NCBI GenBank assembly: GCA_000752215.1
Contig: CCFG01000017.1
Span: forward strand, 806,001-870,000
Direction of reading: 5' to 3'
Source: a bacterium MS4
GTDB taxonomy: Bacteria > Bacillota > Clostridia > Oscillospirales > Acutalibacteraceae
Length of the DNA stretch: 64,000 nt
Below are positions 42,550 through 50,364 of the stretch, piece after piece. The notes under the pieces were generated by a model that saw only the letters and a list, made by a program, of their open reading frames with translations, made no database searches and was not told the origin of the DNA. Position numbers and translations under genes: made by a program. How positions within the stretch are numbered: the stretch's first letter is position 1; each line of letters begins with the position of its first letter.

Positions 42550-43583
42550 GCCGGTTTCGCCGTCCTTTCCTGTTTATGACCGGAGAATCTCTTTCTCATT
42601 TTGTCCTTGAATTCCGCCGACTGGAAAAGGCAGATGCAGATAACGATGACTGCTTTCACCACCGCGGTGATTTCCGGCGCCACCCCCATGGCGTAGACGG
42701 AGGTCGTGATGCTCTGGATAATCAGCGCGCCGGCAAGGCTGGCCGGAACGGAGAACCGCCCGCCGCTGAGCGAGGTCCCGCCGATCGCCACCGCGAGGAT
42801 GGCGTCCAGCTCCATAAAGAGCCCGGCGTTGTTGCAGTCGGCGCCCTTGATGCCCGCGCTTTCGATCAGCCCGGCGACCGCCGCCGTGACGCCGCAGAAG
42901 GTGTAGACCATCCATTTCACGCTGTTGACGTTAATGCCCGCAAAGTGGCTGGCGACCGGGTTGCACCCCGTGGATTCCAGAAAAAGCCCGAACGCCGTCC
43001 TTTTGGTGAAAAGCAGCACCAGCGCCACCACAAAAAGCACGATGAAAAGCGGGAACGGAAGGCCCAGAATATAGCCGTTGATGAAGTAATACGAGTCCGA
43101 ATTGACGGTGACGATTTTCCCGTCGGTAATCAGCTGGGCAATGCCTCTGCCCGCCACCATCAGGATCATTGTCGCGACGATGGGCTGGATTTTGATTTTG
43201 GACACCAGAAAGCCGTTCCACGCGCCGCAGAGCATGCCGCCCAGAAGCGCCAGCAAAATAGCGGCCTGGACATTCTGCCCCGCGCCCGGCAGGATTCTGC
43301 CGTCCACGATGCTGCACGCGATGGCGCCGCTGATCGCCATGACGGAGCCGACGGAAATGTCCGTCCCGCCCGTCGCAAGGACGAACGTCATGCCGGTCGC
43401 CAGAAGCATCAGCTTGCTGCCGTTGCGCAGAATATCGATCAGCCTTCCGTAGAGGTGCGCATCCACGATTTTGATCTCGAAAAAGGCCCCGCCCGAAATA
43501 ATCCCGTTGATCAGCAGGATAGCGAGCAGCACAACGACCGGCCAGAACCCCTGGTATTTAGACAGCTTCCTGATCTTCTCCAC
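42546..43583 (-). CDS. ytfT: Furanose ABC transporter permease YtfT-type
   Basis: A 345-aa CUT2 permease with TGGTDISVGSVMAISGA as its family signature. The start is a GTG at 43581-43583 six bases after GGGAGGGG; a TTG further upstream lies before the ribosome-binding site and is rejected. It overlaps the ATPase gene by 26 bp, showing tight translational coupling. Confidence 0.88.
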   Translation of the reverse strand: MEKIRKLSKYQGFWPVVVLLAILLINGIISGGAFFEIKIVDAHLYGRLIDILRNGSKLMLLATGMTFVLATGGTDISVGSVMAISGAIACSIVDGRILPGAGQNVQAAILLALLGGMLCGAWNGFLVSKIKIQPIVATMILMVAGRGIAQLITDGKIVTVNSDSYYFINGYILGLPFPLFIVLFVVALVLLFTKRTAFGLFLESTGCNPVASHFAGINVNSVKWMVYTFCGVTAAVAGLIESAGIKGADCNNAGLFMELDAILAVAIGGTSLSGGRFSVPASLAGALIIQSITTSVYAMGVAPEITAVVKAVIVICICLFQSAEFKDKMRKRFSGHKQERTAKPA

Positions 43584-45093
43584 TTTTAACCCCTCCCGCA
43601 ATTAAGCTCATGACCGCGCTTTCGGCAATGTCCTTCCCGCTGAGCTCGCCGACCTTCTTTTTGTCGCGCAGAACGATCATGCGGCTGCAGCAGCGGAGCA
43701 TTTCATCGATTTCGGATGAAATAAAGACCACCGTCATCCCCTGCTCGGCCAGCCCGACGATCATTTTCTGAATTTCCGCCTTGGTTCCCACGTCAATGCC
43801 CCGGGTGGGTTCGTCAAGCATCAGCAGCTGGGGGTCTGTGGCAAGCCATCTTGCCAGAATGACCTTCTGCTGGTTGCCGCCGCTCAGGTTTTTCGCCCGC
43901 TGCTCCTGGGACGGGGTCTTGATTTCCAGCATTCTGATGTATTTGTCGGCAATGCGCTCGGCTTGTGCACGGGAAATCGACTTGAGCATGCCCTTCTTCG
44001 CCTGCAGGGCGAGAATGATGTTTTCCCGGATGCTCAGGTCCCCGATAATGCCCTCTGTTTTCCGGTTTTCGGGGCAGAACGCAACACCGCAGCGAATCGC
44101 CGGAAGGGGCCCTTTCCCCGCCAGCTTCCGGCCGTCCAGGCTGATCTCCCCCTGCTCCAGATGATCGATCCCAAAAATCAGGCGGACGATCTCCGAGCGT
44201 CCCGAACCGAGCAGCCCGGAAATGCCGAGCACTTCTCCCCTGTAAATTTTCAGGTCGACGTCGCTGATGGTCCCCGGACCGCAGGCCCGCTTCATTTCCA
44301 GCAGGCCATCGCGCTCCCCGCCGGTCAGCTCCTCCTTTTCGGAGGAAAGGTCCAGCTCGGCGTACTCTTTGCCCAGCATTTTGCCGACAAGCTGCGTTTT
44401 GGGCAGCTCGGCGGCCGCGTAGGTGCCGACGTAACGCCCGTTGCGCAGCACGGTAATGGTATCCGAAACCGCGTACACCTGATCCAGAAAATGCGTGACG
44501 AAAAGGATTCCCATTCCCTGCGCCTTCAGCATGTTCATCACTTCAAAAAGCTTTTCCACTTCCACGCTGCTCAGGCTGGAAGTCGGCTCGTCGAGGATGA
44601 GCACCTTCGCGGAAATATCGACCGCGCGCGCAATGGCCACCATCTGCTGCACCGCGACCGAGTAAAAATCCAGATTTTTCGTCACGTCGATCGTAAGATT
44701 AAACCGTTTCAGCAGGTCGCGCGAGTCCTGATTGATTCTTTTCCAGTCGATGCTTCCTCTTTTTTTCGGTTCCCTTCCTATGTATATATTTTCCGCCACC
44801 GAGAGGTTGGGGCAGAGGTTGACTTCCTGATAGACCGTGCTGATCCCCAGCTTCTGCGCGTCCTGCGGACTCTGGGGAAAAATGGGGACGCCTTCCAGCA
44901 AAACGGACCCGCCGTCCCGTTCCTCCACGCCCGTCAGGACCTTGATCAGAGTCGATTTTCCCGCGCCGTTTTCTCCCAGAAGGGCATGGATTTCTCCGCT
45001 TTTCAGCTCGAGGGGAACATTGTCCAGCGCCGCCACCCCCGGAAAGCTTTTGGAGATATGTTCCATCCGAATCAGCATATTTTCGTTGCTCAT
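43558..45093 (-). CDS. ytfR: Furanose ABC transporter ATPase YtfR-type
   Basis: A 511-aa twin-domain sugar ATPase. The first domain has Walker A GENGAGKST, and Walker B is LILDEPTSSLS; the second domain has GLLGSGRSE in place of the usual Walker A and NLSGGNQQKV plus LMLDEPTRGIDVG. This asymmetric layout is standard for the RbsA/MglA/YtfR group. The ATG at 45091-45093 follows GGAGGAG. A terminator-like hairpin lies between it and the binding-protein gene. Confidence 0.93.
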   Translation of the reverse strand: MSNENMLIRMEHISKSFPGVAALDNVPLELKSGEIHALLGENGAGKSTLIKVLTGVEERDGGSVLLEGVPIFPQSPQDAQKLGISTVYQEVNLCPNLSVAENIYIGREPKKRGSIDWKRINQDSRDLLKRFNLTIDVTKNLDFYSVAVQQMVAIARAVDISAKVLILDEPTSSLSSVEVEKLFEVMNMLKAQGMGILFVTHFLDQVYAVSDTITVLRNGRYVGTYAAAELPKTQLVGKMLGKEYAELDLSSEKEELTGGERDGLLEMKRACGPGTISDVDLKIYRGEVLGISGLLGSGRSEIVRLIFGIDHLEQGEISLDGRKLAGKGPLPAIRCGVAFCPENRKTEGIIGDLSIRENIILALQAKKGMLKSISRAQAERIADKYIRMLEIKTPSQEQRAKNLSGGNQQKVILARWLATDPQLLMLDEPTRGIDVGTKAEIQKMIVGLAEQGMTVVFISSEIDEMLRCCSRMIVLRDKKKVGELSGKDIAESAVMSLIAGGVKSGEDQEAV

Positions 45094-45140
45094 GAGCGGA
45101 CTCCTCCTTTGTGATATTGTTTTCCCGTGTGCCATGAAGC

Positions 45141-45177
45141 AAAATCCGCTCCGCCGAACAAAGACGGAGCGGATTTT
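45141..45177 (-). terminator. Intercistronic hairpin between ytfQ and ytfR
   Basis: AAAATCCGCTCCG pairs with CGGAGCGGATTTT across an 11-base loop, followed by TTTTGC on the minus strand. It probably stops a share of transcripts and protects the ytfQ mRNA, so the binding protein is made in excess. Confidence 0.75.
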
Positions 45178-45207
45178 AAAGAGAGTCGGAGAATTGTATG
45201 AAAAAGG

Positions 45208-46227
45208 TTAATAAACGCGGGTGGGAAGATCTTTGGCGGCGGTATCGGCGCGGAAAACGCTTTCGTCGGATTTGATCCACTTTTCAACCGTTTCGCCGTC
45301 CTTCAGCTTCTGGCAGGTCTCAAAGAACTGGGGTCCGAGCAGCGGGTTGCACTCTACGGTGACATTCGCTTCTCCGTCGACCATGGCCTGGAAAATACCC
45401 TTGACGCCGTCGCAGGAAACGGTCTTGATGTCCTTGCCGGGCTTCATTCCCGCTTCTTTCATGGCCTCGATCGCGCCGAGCATCATGTCGTCGTTATGCG
45501 CGTAAACCGCATTGATCTGATTGCCGTAGGTTTTCAGGAAGGATTCCATGACTTCCTTGCCCTTGGCCCTTGTGAAATCGCCTGTCTGAGAGGCGAGAAT
45601 CTTCATGTCCGGATATTTCGCGGCCAGCTGATCGTCAAAGCCCTTCTTTCTGTCATTCGCCGCGGAAGCGCCCACGGTTCCTTCCAGTTCAACAACGTTT
45701 CCCTTGTTGTTCAGCAGCTTTGCCAGCTCGTCGGCGGCGTTCTGCCCTTCCGTGATGAAGTCGGAGCCGATAAACGTGGCGTACAGGTCATCGGAAACCT
45801 TTGCCCTGCGGTCAAGCAGAACGATCGGGATTCCCGCGTCCTTCGCCTCTGTAAACACGGCGTCCCAGCCCGTTTCCACAACCGGGGCAAGGCCGATGAC
45901 GTCAACGCCCATCTCAATAAAGGATTTTATCGCCTTGATCTGATTTTCCTGTTTCTGCTGTGCGTCCGCAAACTTGAAATCGATGGTGTCCACATGCTGT
46001 CCGGCATAGAACTGAATGGACGCCGTCTCCGCGTCGCGCCAGCCGGATTCCTGCCCGATCTGCGCGAAGCCGACCGTCAGCTTTTTGTTGCCCTCCGCCT
46101 TGGAAACGACTTCGGCGCCCGACTGTGTGCCCGCCGACGCGGTCTTTTCAGCAGGTGTACCCGCGCACCCGCCTAACGCAAGGCCAGCGATGCATACGGT
46201 TAAAATTGCAGCAAGTATTCTTTTCAA
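45208..46227 (-). CDS. ytfQ: Galactofuranose-type sugar-binding lipoprotein YtfQ
   Basis: A 339-aa type I binding protein. The signal peptide ends at the lipobox LGGC (Cys near residue 21). The mature part closely follows E. coli YtfQ: TVGFAQIGQESGWRDAE, QQKQENQIKA, VELEGTVGASAANDRKKGF, GDFTRAKGKEVMESF and YAHNDDMMLGAIEAMKEAG. The start is a TTG with GGAGGAG six bases upstream. It heads the transporter operon; galactofuranose or a related furanose is the expected ligand. Confidence 0.92.
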   Translation of the reverse strand: MKRILAAILTVCIAGLALGGCAGTPAEKTASAGTQSGAEVVSKAEGNKKLTVGFAQIGQESGWRDAETASIQFYAGQHVDTIDFKFADAQQKQENQIKAIKSFIEMGVDVIGLAPVVETGWDAVFTEAKDAGIPIVLLDRRAKVSDDLYATFIGSDFITEGQNAADELAKLLNNKGNVVELEGTVGASAANDRKKGFDDQLAAKYPDMKILASQTGDFTRAKGKEVMESFLKTYGNQINAVYAHNDDMMLGAIEAMKEAGMKPGKDIKTVSCDGVKGIFQAMVDGEANVTVECNPLLGPQFFETCQKLKDGETVEKWIKSDESVFRADTAAKDLPTRVY

Positions 46228-46441
46228 ATTTTTCTCCTCCGCTTCCGGGGGATCGCCCCCCTTATTTCGTTTCCATTGTAGTGCATACTCCCTTTTAAGT
46301 CTTTACAATAACAGAACCTGTTTGTATCATTTTTTAGCATCCTGGCAGTGAACTCCCCCGGTCAGGCTTCACCTGCCGGCCCCCCGTCGAGGGAGGCAGG
46401 TTCTCTCTCCAAATCAGGCATTGACACAGGCGCGTCAAAAT

Positions 46442-46468
46442 AAAAAAAGCCGCAAAACGCAGCTTTTT
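46442..46468 (-). terminator. Terminator of the DUF3298 gene
   Basis: A stem built from AAAAAGC-GC and GC-GCTTTTT encloses AAAAC; the minus strand continues GGCTTTTTTTATTTT. The 46228-46441 gap between ytfQ and this site shows no gene. Confidence 0.6.
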
Positions 46469-46490
46469 CGTTTGTTTTTATTGAATTTTT

Positions 46491-47189
46491 TCAGCGGAGC
46501 ATACAGGACGGTTTCCAGCCCAAAACGTCATACGGAACGGTAAAGACGACGATTCCGGTGGAATAGGGTGCGATTTCATACTGCTGATAATAGATCGCGA
46601 CGCCCTGCGGGGTCAGGTAATACTGCTCCTCATTGAAATACTGGGCAATCAGCTTGCGGTAATCATCAAAATAGATGCCCGGATTTTCCGCCATATTCCG
46701 GTCGGCCTGCTTTAAAATATTCTGCAGAAGCCGGTACCGGTAATTGCTGTGCGGCCCGAAGAACCGCGCGAGCGGATAACGCCTGCCGTTTTGCAGGCTC
46801 CACGTGTCGGAACGCCGGACGGTGTTGCCGTGCGCCCCGCCCGTATATTCGTACTGGTCACGATAAAGACTCAGAAAACAGTTTTCGTTGTAAGCCGTTT
46901 CATATTTCAAAATGGCGTCATACGGCCGGAACGGGAATCCGTTTGTCTGGGAATCGCGGTATTCCTGAACGGCCTGCCGGTACAGGGTTCCGGCAACATA
47001 GCGGTAGAAATTTTCCGTCTGCATCCGGATCATGCCGTTGATCCGGCTTTCGGCCGCCCGGTTTCCCCTGAGCCTTATCTCCGGAAATTCGGCGGTCATG
47101 GTGATCACTGCGGTATTCTCATACTGAAATTCCCGCTCGACCTTTTGGGCGGTCAGTTCCGCGCTGAAATTCGGTTCGTACATTTTCAT
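46491..47189 (-). CDS. DUF4163/DUF3298 domain protein (RsiV-like)
   Basis: A 232-aa protein. The N-terminal half fits DUF4163; the C-terminal half fits DUF3298, with YTGGAHGNTVRRSDTW and the closing block YYLTPQGVAIYYQQYEIAPY. The same pair forms the extracellular part of the anti-sigma factor RsiV, which binds lysozyme. Here no membrane segment or signal peptide is seen, so it would be cytoplasmic or exported by another route. Function unknown. It is followed 50 bp upstream by splB in the same orientation. Confidence 0.8.
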   Translation of the reverse strand: MKMYEPNFSAELTAQKVEREFQYENTAVITMTAEFPEIRLRGNRAAESRINGMIRMQTENFYRYVAGTLYRQAVQEYRDSQTNGFPFRPYDAILKYETAYNENCFLSLYRDQYEYTGGAHGNTVRRSDTWSLQNGRRYPLARFFGPHSNYRYRLLQNILKQADRNMAENPGIYFDDYRKLIAQYFNEEQYYLTPQGVAIYYQQYEIAPYSTGIVVFTVPYDVLGWKPSCMLR

Positions 47190-47239
47190 CCCTCCGCCCC
47201 ATCATATGCCGGAAAAAGCGGTAAGGATTCAGGATTTTA

Positions 47240-48235
47240 TCACACGACATAAAGGATGGAACAGCCGCCGAGCTTTTCCGCGATCTCCCGCCGGAGCAGT
47301 TCTTCCCCCTGCGCGCGCAGCTCGTTGCGATAGCAGTACTTTCCGCGCCCTCTCACCGTCATCAGCGAAGCGTCGTAAAGCTCCGCCGCGTTGGGAAACG
47401 CTTCGTTGTTGATCGCCCGGTGAACATAGCTGTAGGTCATAAAAATGATCTCAATGGTCAGATTTTCCTTTGCTTTTGGGGACAGCTCGTCGGCAAGCTG
47501 ATGAATCAGCTGCGCGTAAAGCTTCTGCCAGTCGCCCAGAAGAACCACCGGGGCAATCAAAAGTCCCACCCGGTACCCGGCTTCGCACATCTTATTCAGG
47601 GCCTGTATCCTGTTTTTTAACGGAGAGGTCCCGAATTCCACCCTGCTGATGATTTCCTGAGGATTGACGCTCATACGGAAAATGGTCCTGCCCCGGTGTT
47701 CCAGATTCAGCAGAGGGTCCACCATGTCGAACTTGGTCGGGAACGTTAGAAAGCCCCTTTCGCTTTTTGCAAACTGCTCGATCGTCCAGACAAGATTTCC
47801 CGTAATGGTGTTTTCCAGCACCAGATCGCTGTTGCTGCCGATTTCAAAGGTCAGGTCGCGGTCCGCGGCGGCAGCCGTTTTTATCAGCTTGCCGAGCATC
47901 TGCTCCCGGTTGACGAACAGCCTCAAATACGAGCATTTGTTGTAGTTGCAGACCAGATAGCAGTAAAGGCACGCCGCGCTGCAGCCGGAGGAGGTATACG
48001 GCACCAGAAAATCGGAGATTTTATGATTTTCCACATATTTGTGCGTCTTGCGGACGCCGACGATCAGGTACCGCTTCATATGGCCGAATTCCCGGTTGGA
48101 ATTTCCACGAAGCTCCTCGATATTGTTATGGCTGTGGATCGGTATCCACGGTACTTCATTGAATTTCTGCCGCAGCTGCTCCCCCAGTTCATAGGAAAGA
48201 GCGTCCGGCTCATAATAGACGCGTTCCGGGTACAT
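47240..48235 (-). CDS. splB: Spore photoproduct lyase
   Basis: A 331-aa radical-SAM DNA-repair enzyme that splits the thymine spore photoproduct during germination. The cluster motif is CSAACLYCYL (Cys85, Cys89, Cys92), with Tyr91 and Tyr93 flanking the last Cys. The sequence is of the clostridial type (KTHKYVENHKISDFLVPYTS). The block FEIGSNSDLV carries Ser where Bacillus-type enzymes have the H-donor Cys141 by my alignment, while extra Cys96 and Cys101 lie next to the cluster. The ATG at 48233-48235 follows GGAAGGTG. It implies the organism forms endospores. Confidence 0.93.
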   Translation of the reverse strand: MYPERVYYEPDALSYELGEQLRQKFNEVPWIPIHSHNNIEELRGNSNREFGHMKRYLIVGVRKTHKYVENHKISDFLVPYTSSGCSAACLYCYLVCNYNKCSYLRLFVNREQMLGKLIKTAAAADRDLTFEIGSNSDLVLENTITGNLVWTIEQFAKSERGFLTFPTKFDMVDPLLNLEHRGRTIFRMSVNPQEIISRVEFGTSPLKNRIQALNKMCEAGYRVGLLIAPVVLLGDWQKLYAQLIHQLADELSPKAKENLTIEIIFMTYSYVHRAINNEAFPNAAELYDASLMTVRGRGKYCYRNELRAQGEELLRREIAEKLGGCSILYVV

Positions 48236-48299
48236 TTTATCACCTTCCGGTCTATTATTGACAGCCGGACGGCTTCTATGCGATAAAAAATTTTGATTG

Positions 48300-48902
48300 T
48301 CACCAGACGTGGGGAAGCAGCCTCCAGGTATGCTGTTCATAGTCCCTGTAAACCGCGCCGAAGCTTTTTTCCAGCGCTTTTTCCTCCGTGCGGATACGGT
48401 AGCCGTACACGGCGGCGGCAATCAGCAGGGTGACCGGGACCCCAAGGACGGACCGGAAGGCCAGCGAGATTCCCAACAGCGTCAGGATGCTCCCGGTATA
48501 CGCCGGATGGCGGATGAGCCGGTACGGCCCATCCTGTACGATCTTCTGTTCCGAACCGACCCGCACCGCCATGGAAAAAAACTTCCTCAGGGTCCAGACG
48601 GAATACAGCCGAAGAATCATACCGGAAACAGCAGCCGCGAATCCCAGCCAGAAAACAGGCACGGGCAGCACGACCGGAAAAAGGCGGATATACAGCGGAT
48701 TCAGAAGAATGGACAGCCAGAACCCGACGATAATCAGCAACATGGACCCTCTGTCCTCACCGCTCTTTTTTTCACCCTTTTGATTGTTCCGGGCGGTCAG
48801 CAGCAGTATCGTCGTTTCCATCAGCAATACCGCAATCAGCAAGAACTGAAAAGTGTTTTTCAGAACCGCGCCGGGAAAATAAGTATCTCCGTAAAAATAC
48901 AT
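48300..48902 (-). CDS. Isoprenylcysteine-methyltransferase-like membrane protein
   Basis: A 200-aa integral membrane protein with about five membrane segments. The C-terminal signature GPYRLIRHPAYTGSILTLLG and the EEKALEKSFGAVYRDYEQ end place it in the ICMT/phospholipid-methyltransferase superfamily that uses SAM at the membrane. The acceptor is unknown; bacterial members rarely act on prenylated proteins. The ATG at 48902 is preferred over a TTG six codons earlier. Confidence 0.8.
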   Translation of the reverse strand: MYFYGDTYFPGAVLKNTFQFLLIAVLLMETTILLLTARNNQKGEKKSGEDRGSMLLIIVGFWLSILLNPLYIRLFPVVLPVPVFWLGFAAAVSGMILRLYSVWTLRKFFSMAVRVGSEQKIVQDGPYRLIRHPAYTGSILTLLGISLAFRSVLGVPVTLLIAAAVYGYRIRTEEKALEKSFGAVYRDYEQHTWRLLPHVW

Positions 48903-48924
48903 AGCAACATCTTCTTTCAAAACA

Positions 48925-48992
48925 TGAGAAAACCTGCGGCCTTCCGCCGAACCCCGCAGACTCTCGGCGGGGCCCCGGCAGAAAGCCGCGGC
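48925..48992 (-). terminator. Long hairpin terminator after the LiaF-like gene
   Basis: Two 25-base arms (48933-48957 and 48967-48991) pair with few mismatches to form a very GC-rich stem, followed on the minus strand by GGTTTTCTC. Confidence 0.7.
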
Positions 48993-49006
48993 TTTGGTAA
49001 ACCGGA

Positions 49007-49711
49007 TCAGATATAATGGATCTCTATGCCGCCGAACTGTACGTTGCCCGTCAGGGTAAGCTGCGGGGCGTTTTCCTCGGGGTGCGCCAGCCGGATATCG
49101 TTGTCCACGCCGCCGAGGCTGGTGTTCAGTTTATCGATGACTTTCCAGCTGCGGGGCACATAGATCTGGATGGCGCCGAAGCTGCAGTCAAGGAAAATCT
49201 CCGCGCCGTCCGGGCTGAGCTGGGACTGGTCGAAGAACAGCTCCAAAGCGCCGAAGGAAACATCGAACTGTCCGCCCTTCAGGCACTCGCCGTGCAGATA
49301 CTTGCTGGAAGAACCGAAATGCACCTTTGCGTAGGGGTTGTTGTCGTCGATATTTTCCGTCGTCGGCTGAATGGACCCCGACCCGTGGTGCCAGTACATG
49401 TGGTTTTTCGGGTGCCTGTGAAAGAGAAAGCTGAAGCCCATACTGGCAAAAACCGCGGCCAGAATCAAAAGCCAGAGGGAAATCCGGGCGAGATGAAGCG
49501 GCTGCTGGTAGATGACATAAAGAAATGCCAAGGGTACGAAAATACCGAAGTAATTGCGGTGAACCACGCTGCTGATCAGCAGCGCCGCGAGCAGAACCGT
49601 CGCCAGAACGCTGACAAATCCAATCTGTACAAAAGACCCTGTCTGGCTGGCAATGACAAATACCGCCGAGAGCAGGAAGAAAATCCCCCAAAACCAATTT
49701 CTACTTTTCAT
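49007..49711 (-). CDS. LiaF-like membrane protein
   Basis: A 234-aa protein. Four hydrophobic segments occupy about residues 5-110 (LiaF-type membrane part), followed by a soluble beta-rich domain (about 130-234) with repeated FGSSSKYL, FGALELFF, FGAIQIYVP and FGGIEIHY strands typical of the LiaF C-terminal fold. LiaF inhibits the LiaRS cell-envelope stress pair in Bacillus. Here the partner is a LytTR regulator whose stop overlaps this gene's start by 11 bp. A cell-envelope stress role is inferred. Confidence 0.75.
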   Translation of the reverse strand: MKSRNWFWGIFFLLSAVFVIASQTGSFVQIGFVSVLATVLLAALLISSVVHRNYFGIFVPLAFLYVIYQQPLHLARISLWLLILAAVFASMGFSFLFHRHPKNHMYWHHGSGSIQPTTENIDDNNPYAKVHFGSSSKYLHGECLKGGQFDVSFGALELFFDQSQLSPDGAEIFLDCSFGAIQIYVPRSWKVIDKLNTSLGGVDNDIRLAHPEENAPQLTLTGNVQFGGIEIHYI

Positions 49712-50165
49712 AAGTGCTCCTTTCGTTTAAACGCTGCCGCAGCTCGCTGTAATAGTACCGCGACACGTATACCTGTTTGTGACTGTTAATAAATTGAACC
49801 AGACTGGAAGCGGTAAGGTTCCGCGTGACGGAGTACACCTGCAGGATATTGACAATGGTGGATTTCGCCGCCCGCACAAAGTTTTTTGGAAGGATTTCCT
49901 CCAGCTCGTACAGCCGGTATTTGATCCGGTAAGCGTCGTTTGCGGTGTGGGCGTAAATATGCTCCCCCTCCGTTTCAAAGAACAGAACCTCATCCAGCGG
50001 AAAATAGAATTCCTGATTCTGTTTGAAAAAGGTGATCTTGGTATTCCGGGAGGACTGTTCCAGAACATAGCGGTGTATTTTCTGAATGGTGTCGTCCACG
50101 CGGCCGCAGCGGATCAGCACCTCATCCTCATCCAGATCATTGACTACCTCAATGCGTATCTTCAC
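49701..50165 (-). CDS. LytTR-domain transcriptional regulator
   Basis: A 154-aa regulator. The first 50 residues form a small alpha/beta region; the rest is a LytTR DNA-binding domain with EVLFFETEGEHIYAHT and ILPKNFVRAAKSTIVN. There is no receiver domain. No ATG precedes the conserved part: the GTG at 50163-50165 follows GGGGGTGGT. It is paired with the LiaF-like gene, a recurrent two-gene arrangement in Firmicutes. Confidence 0.85.
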   Translation of the reverse strand: MKIRIEVVNDLDEDEVLIRCGRVDDTIQKIHRYVLEQSSRNTKITFFKQNQEFYFPLDEVLFFETEGEHIYAHTANDAYRIKYRLYELEEILPKNFVRAAKSTIVNILQVYSVTRNLTASSLVQFINSHKQVYVSRYYYSELRQRLNERSTYEK

Positions 50166-50186
50166 CTGACCACCCCCTCTGCAGAT

Positions 50187-50215
50187 AGTATAGCGGGTTT
50201 GCGGCAGGATGAAAA
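50187..50215 (-). promoter_or_regulatory. Possible promoter of the LytTR-LiaF pair
   Basis: -35 TTTTCA (50210-50215), 17-bp spacer, -10 TATACT (50187-50192). The leader would be only about 15 nt. Confidence 0.35.
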
Positions 50216-50280
50216 GGGAAAAACGCCGTCCGGTCTCATTTCCGCCCGCAACAGGTAACAAAATCCGGGTAAAAGGAAAC

Positions 50281-50332
50281 GTCCGCCCCATACAGCCGGC
50301 AGGAACACCTGTTGCCGGGGTATGGGGCGGAC
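50281..50332 (-). terminator. Very strong hairpin after the phosphohexomutase gene
   Basis: GTCCGCCCCATAC (50281-50293) pairs perfectly with GTATGGGGCGGAC (50320-50332), and the interior CCGGCAGG / CCTGttGCCGG continues the stem. The minus strand continues GTTTCCTTTTA, a modest T-run. It probably ends the GH94 operon. Confidence 0.6.
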
Positions 50333-50364
50333 AGAAAAAATAAAAACGGGGACTTTACGGGTCC

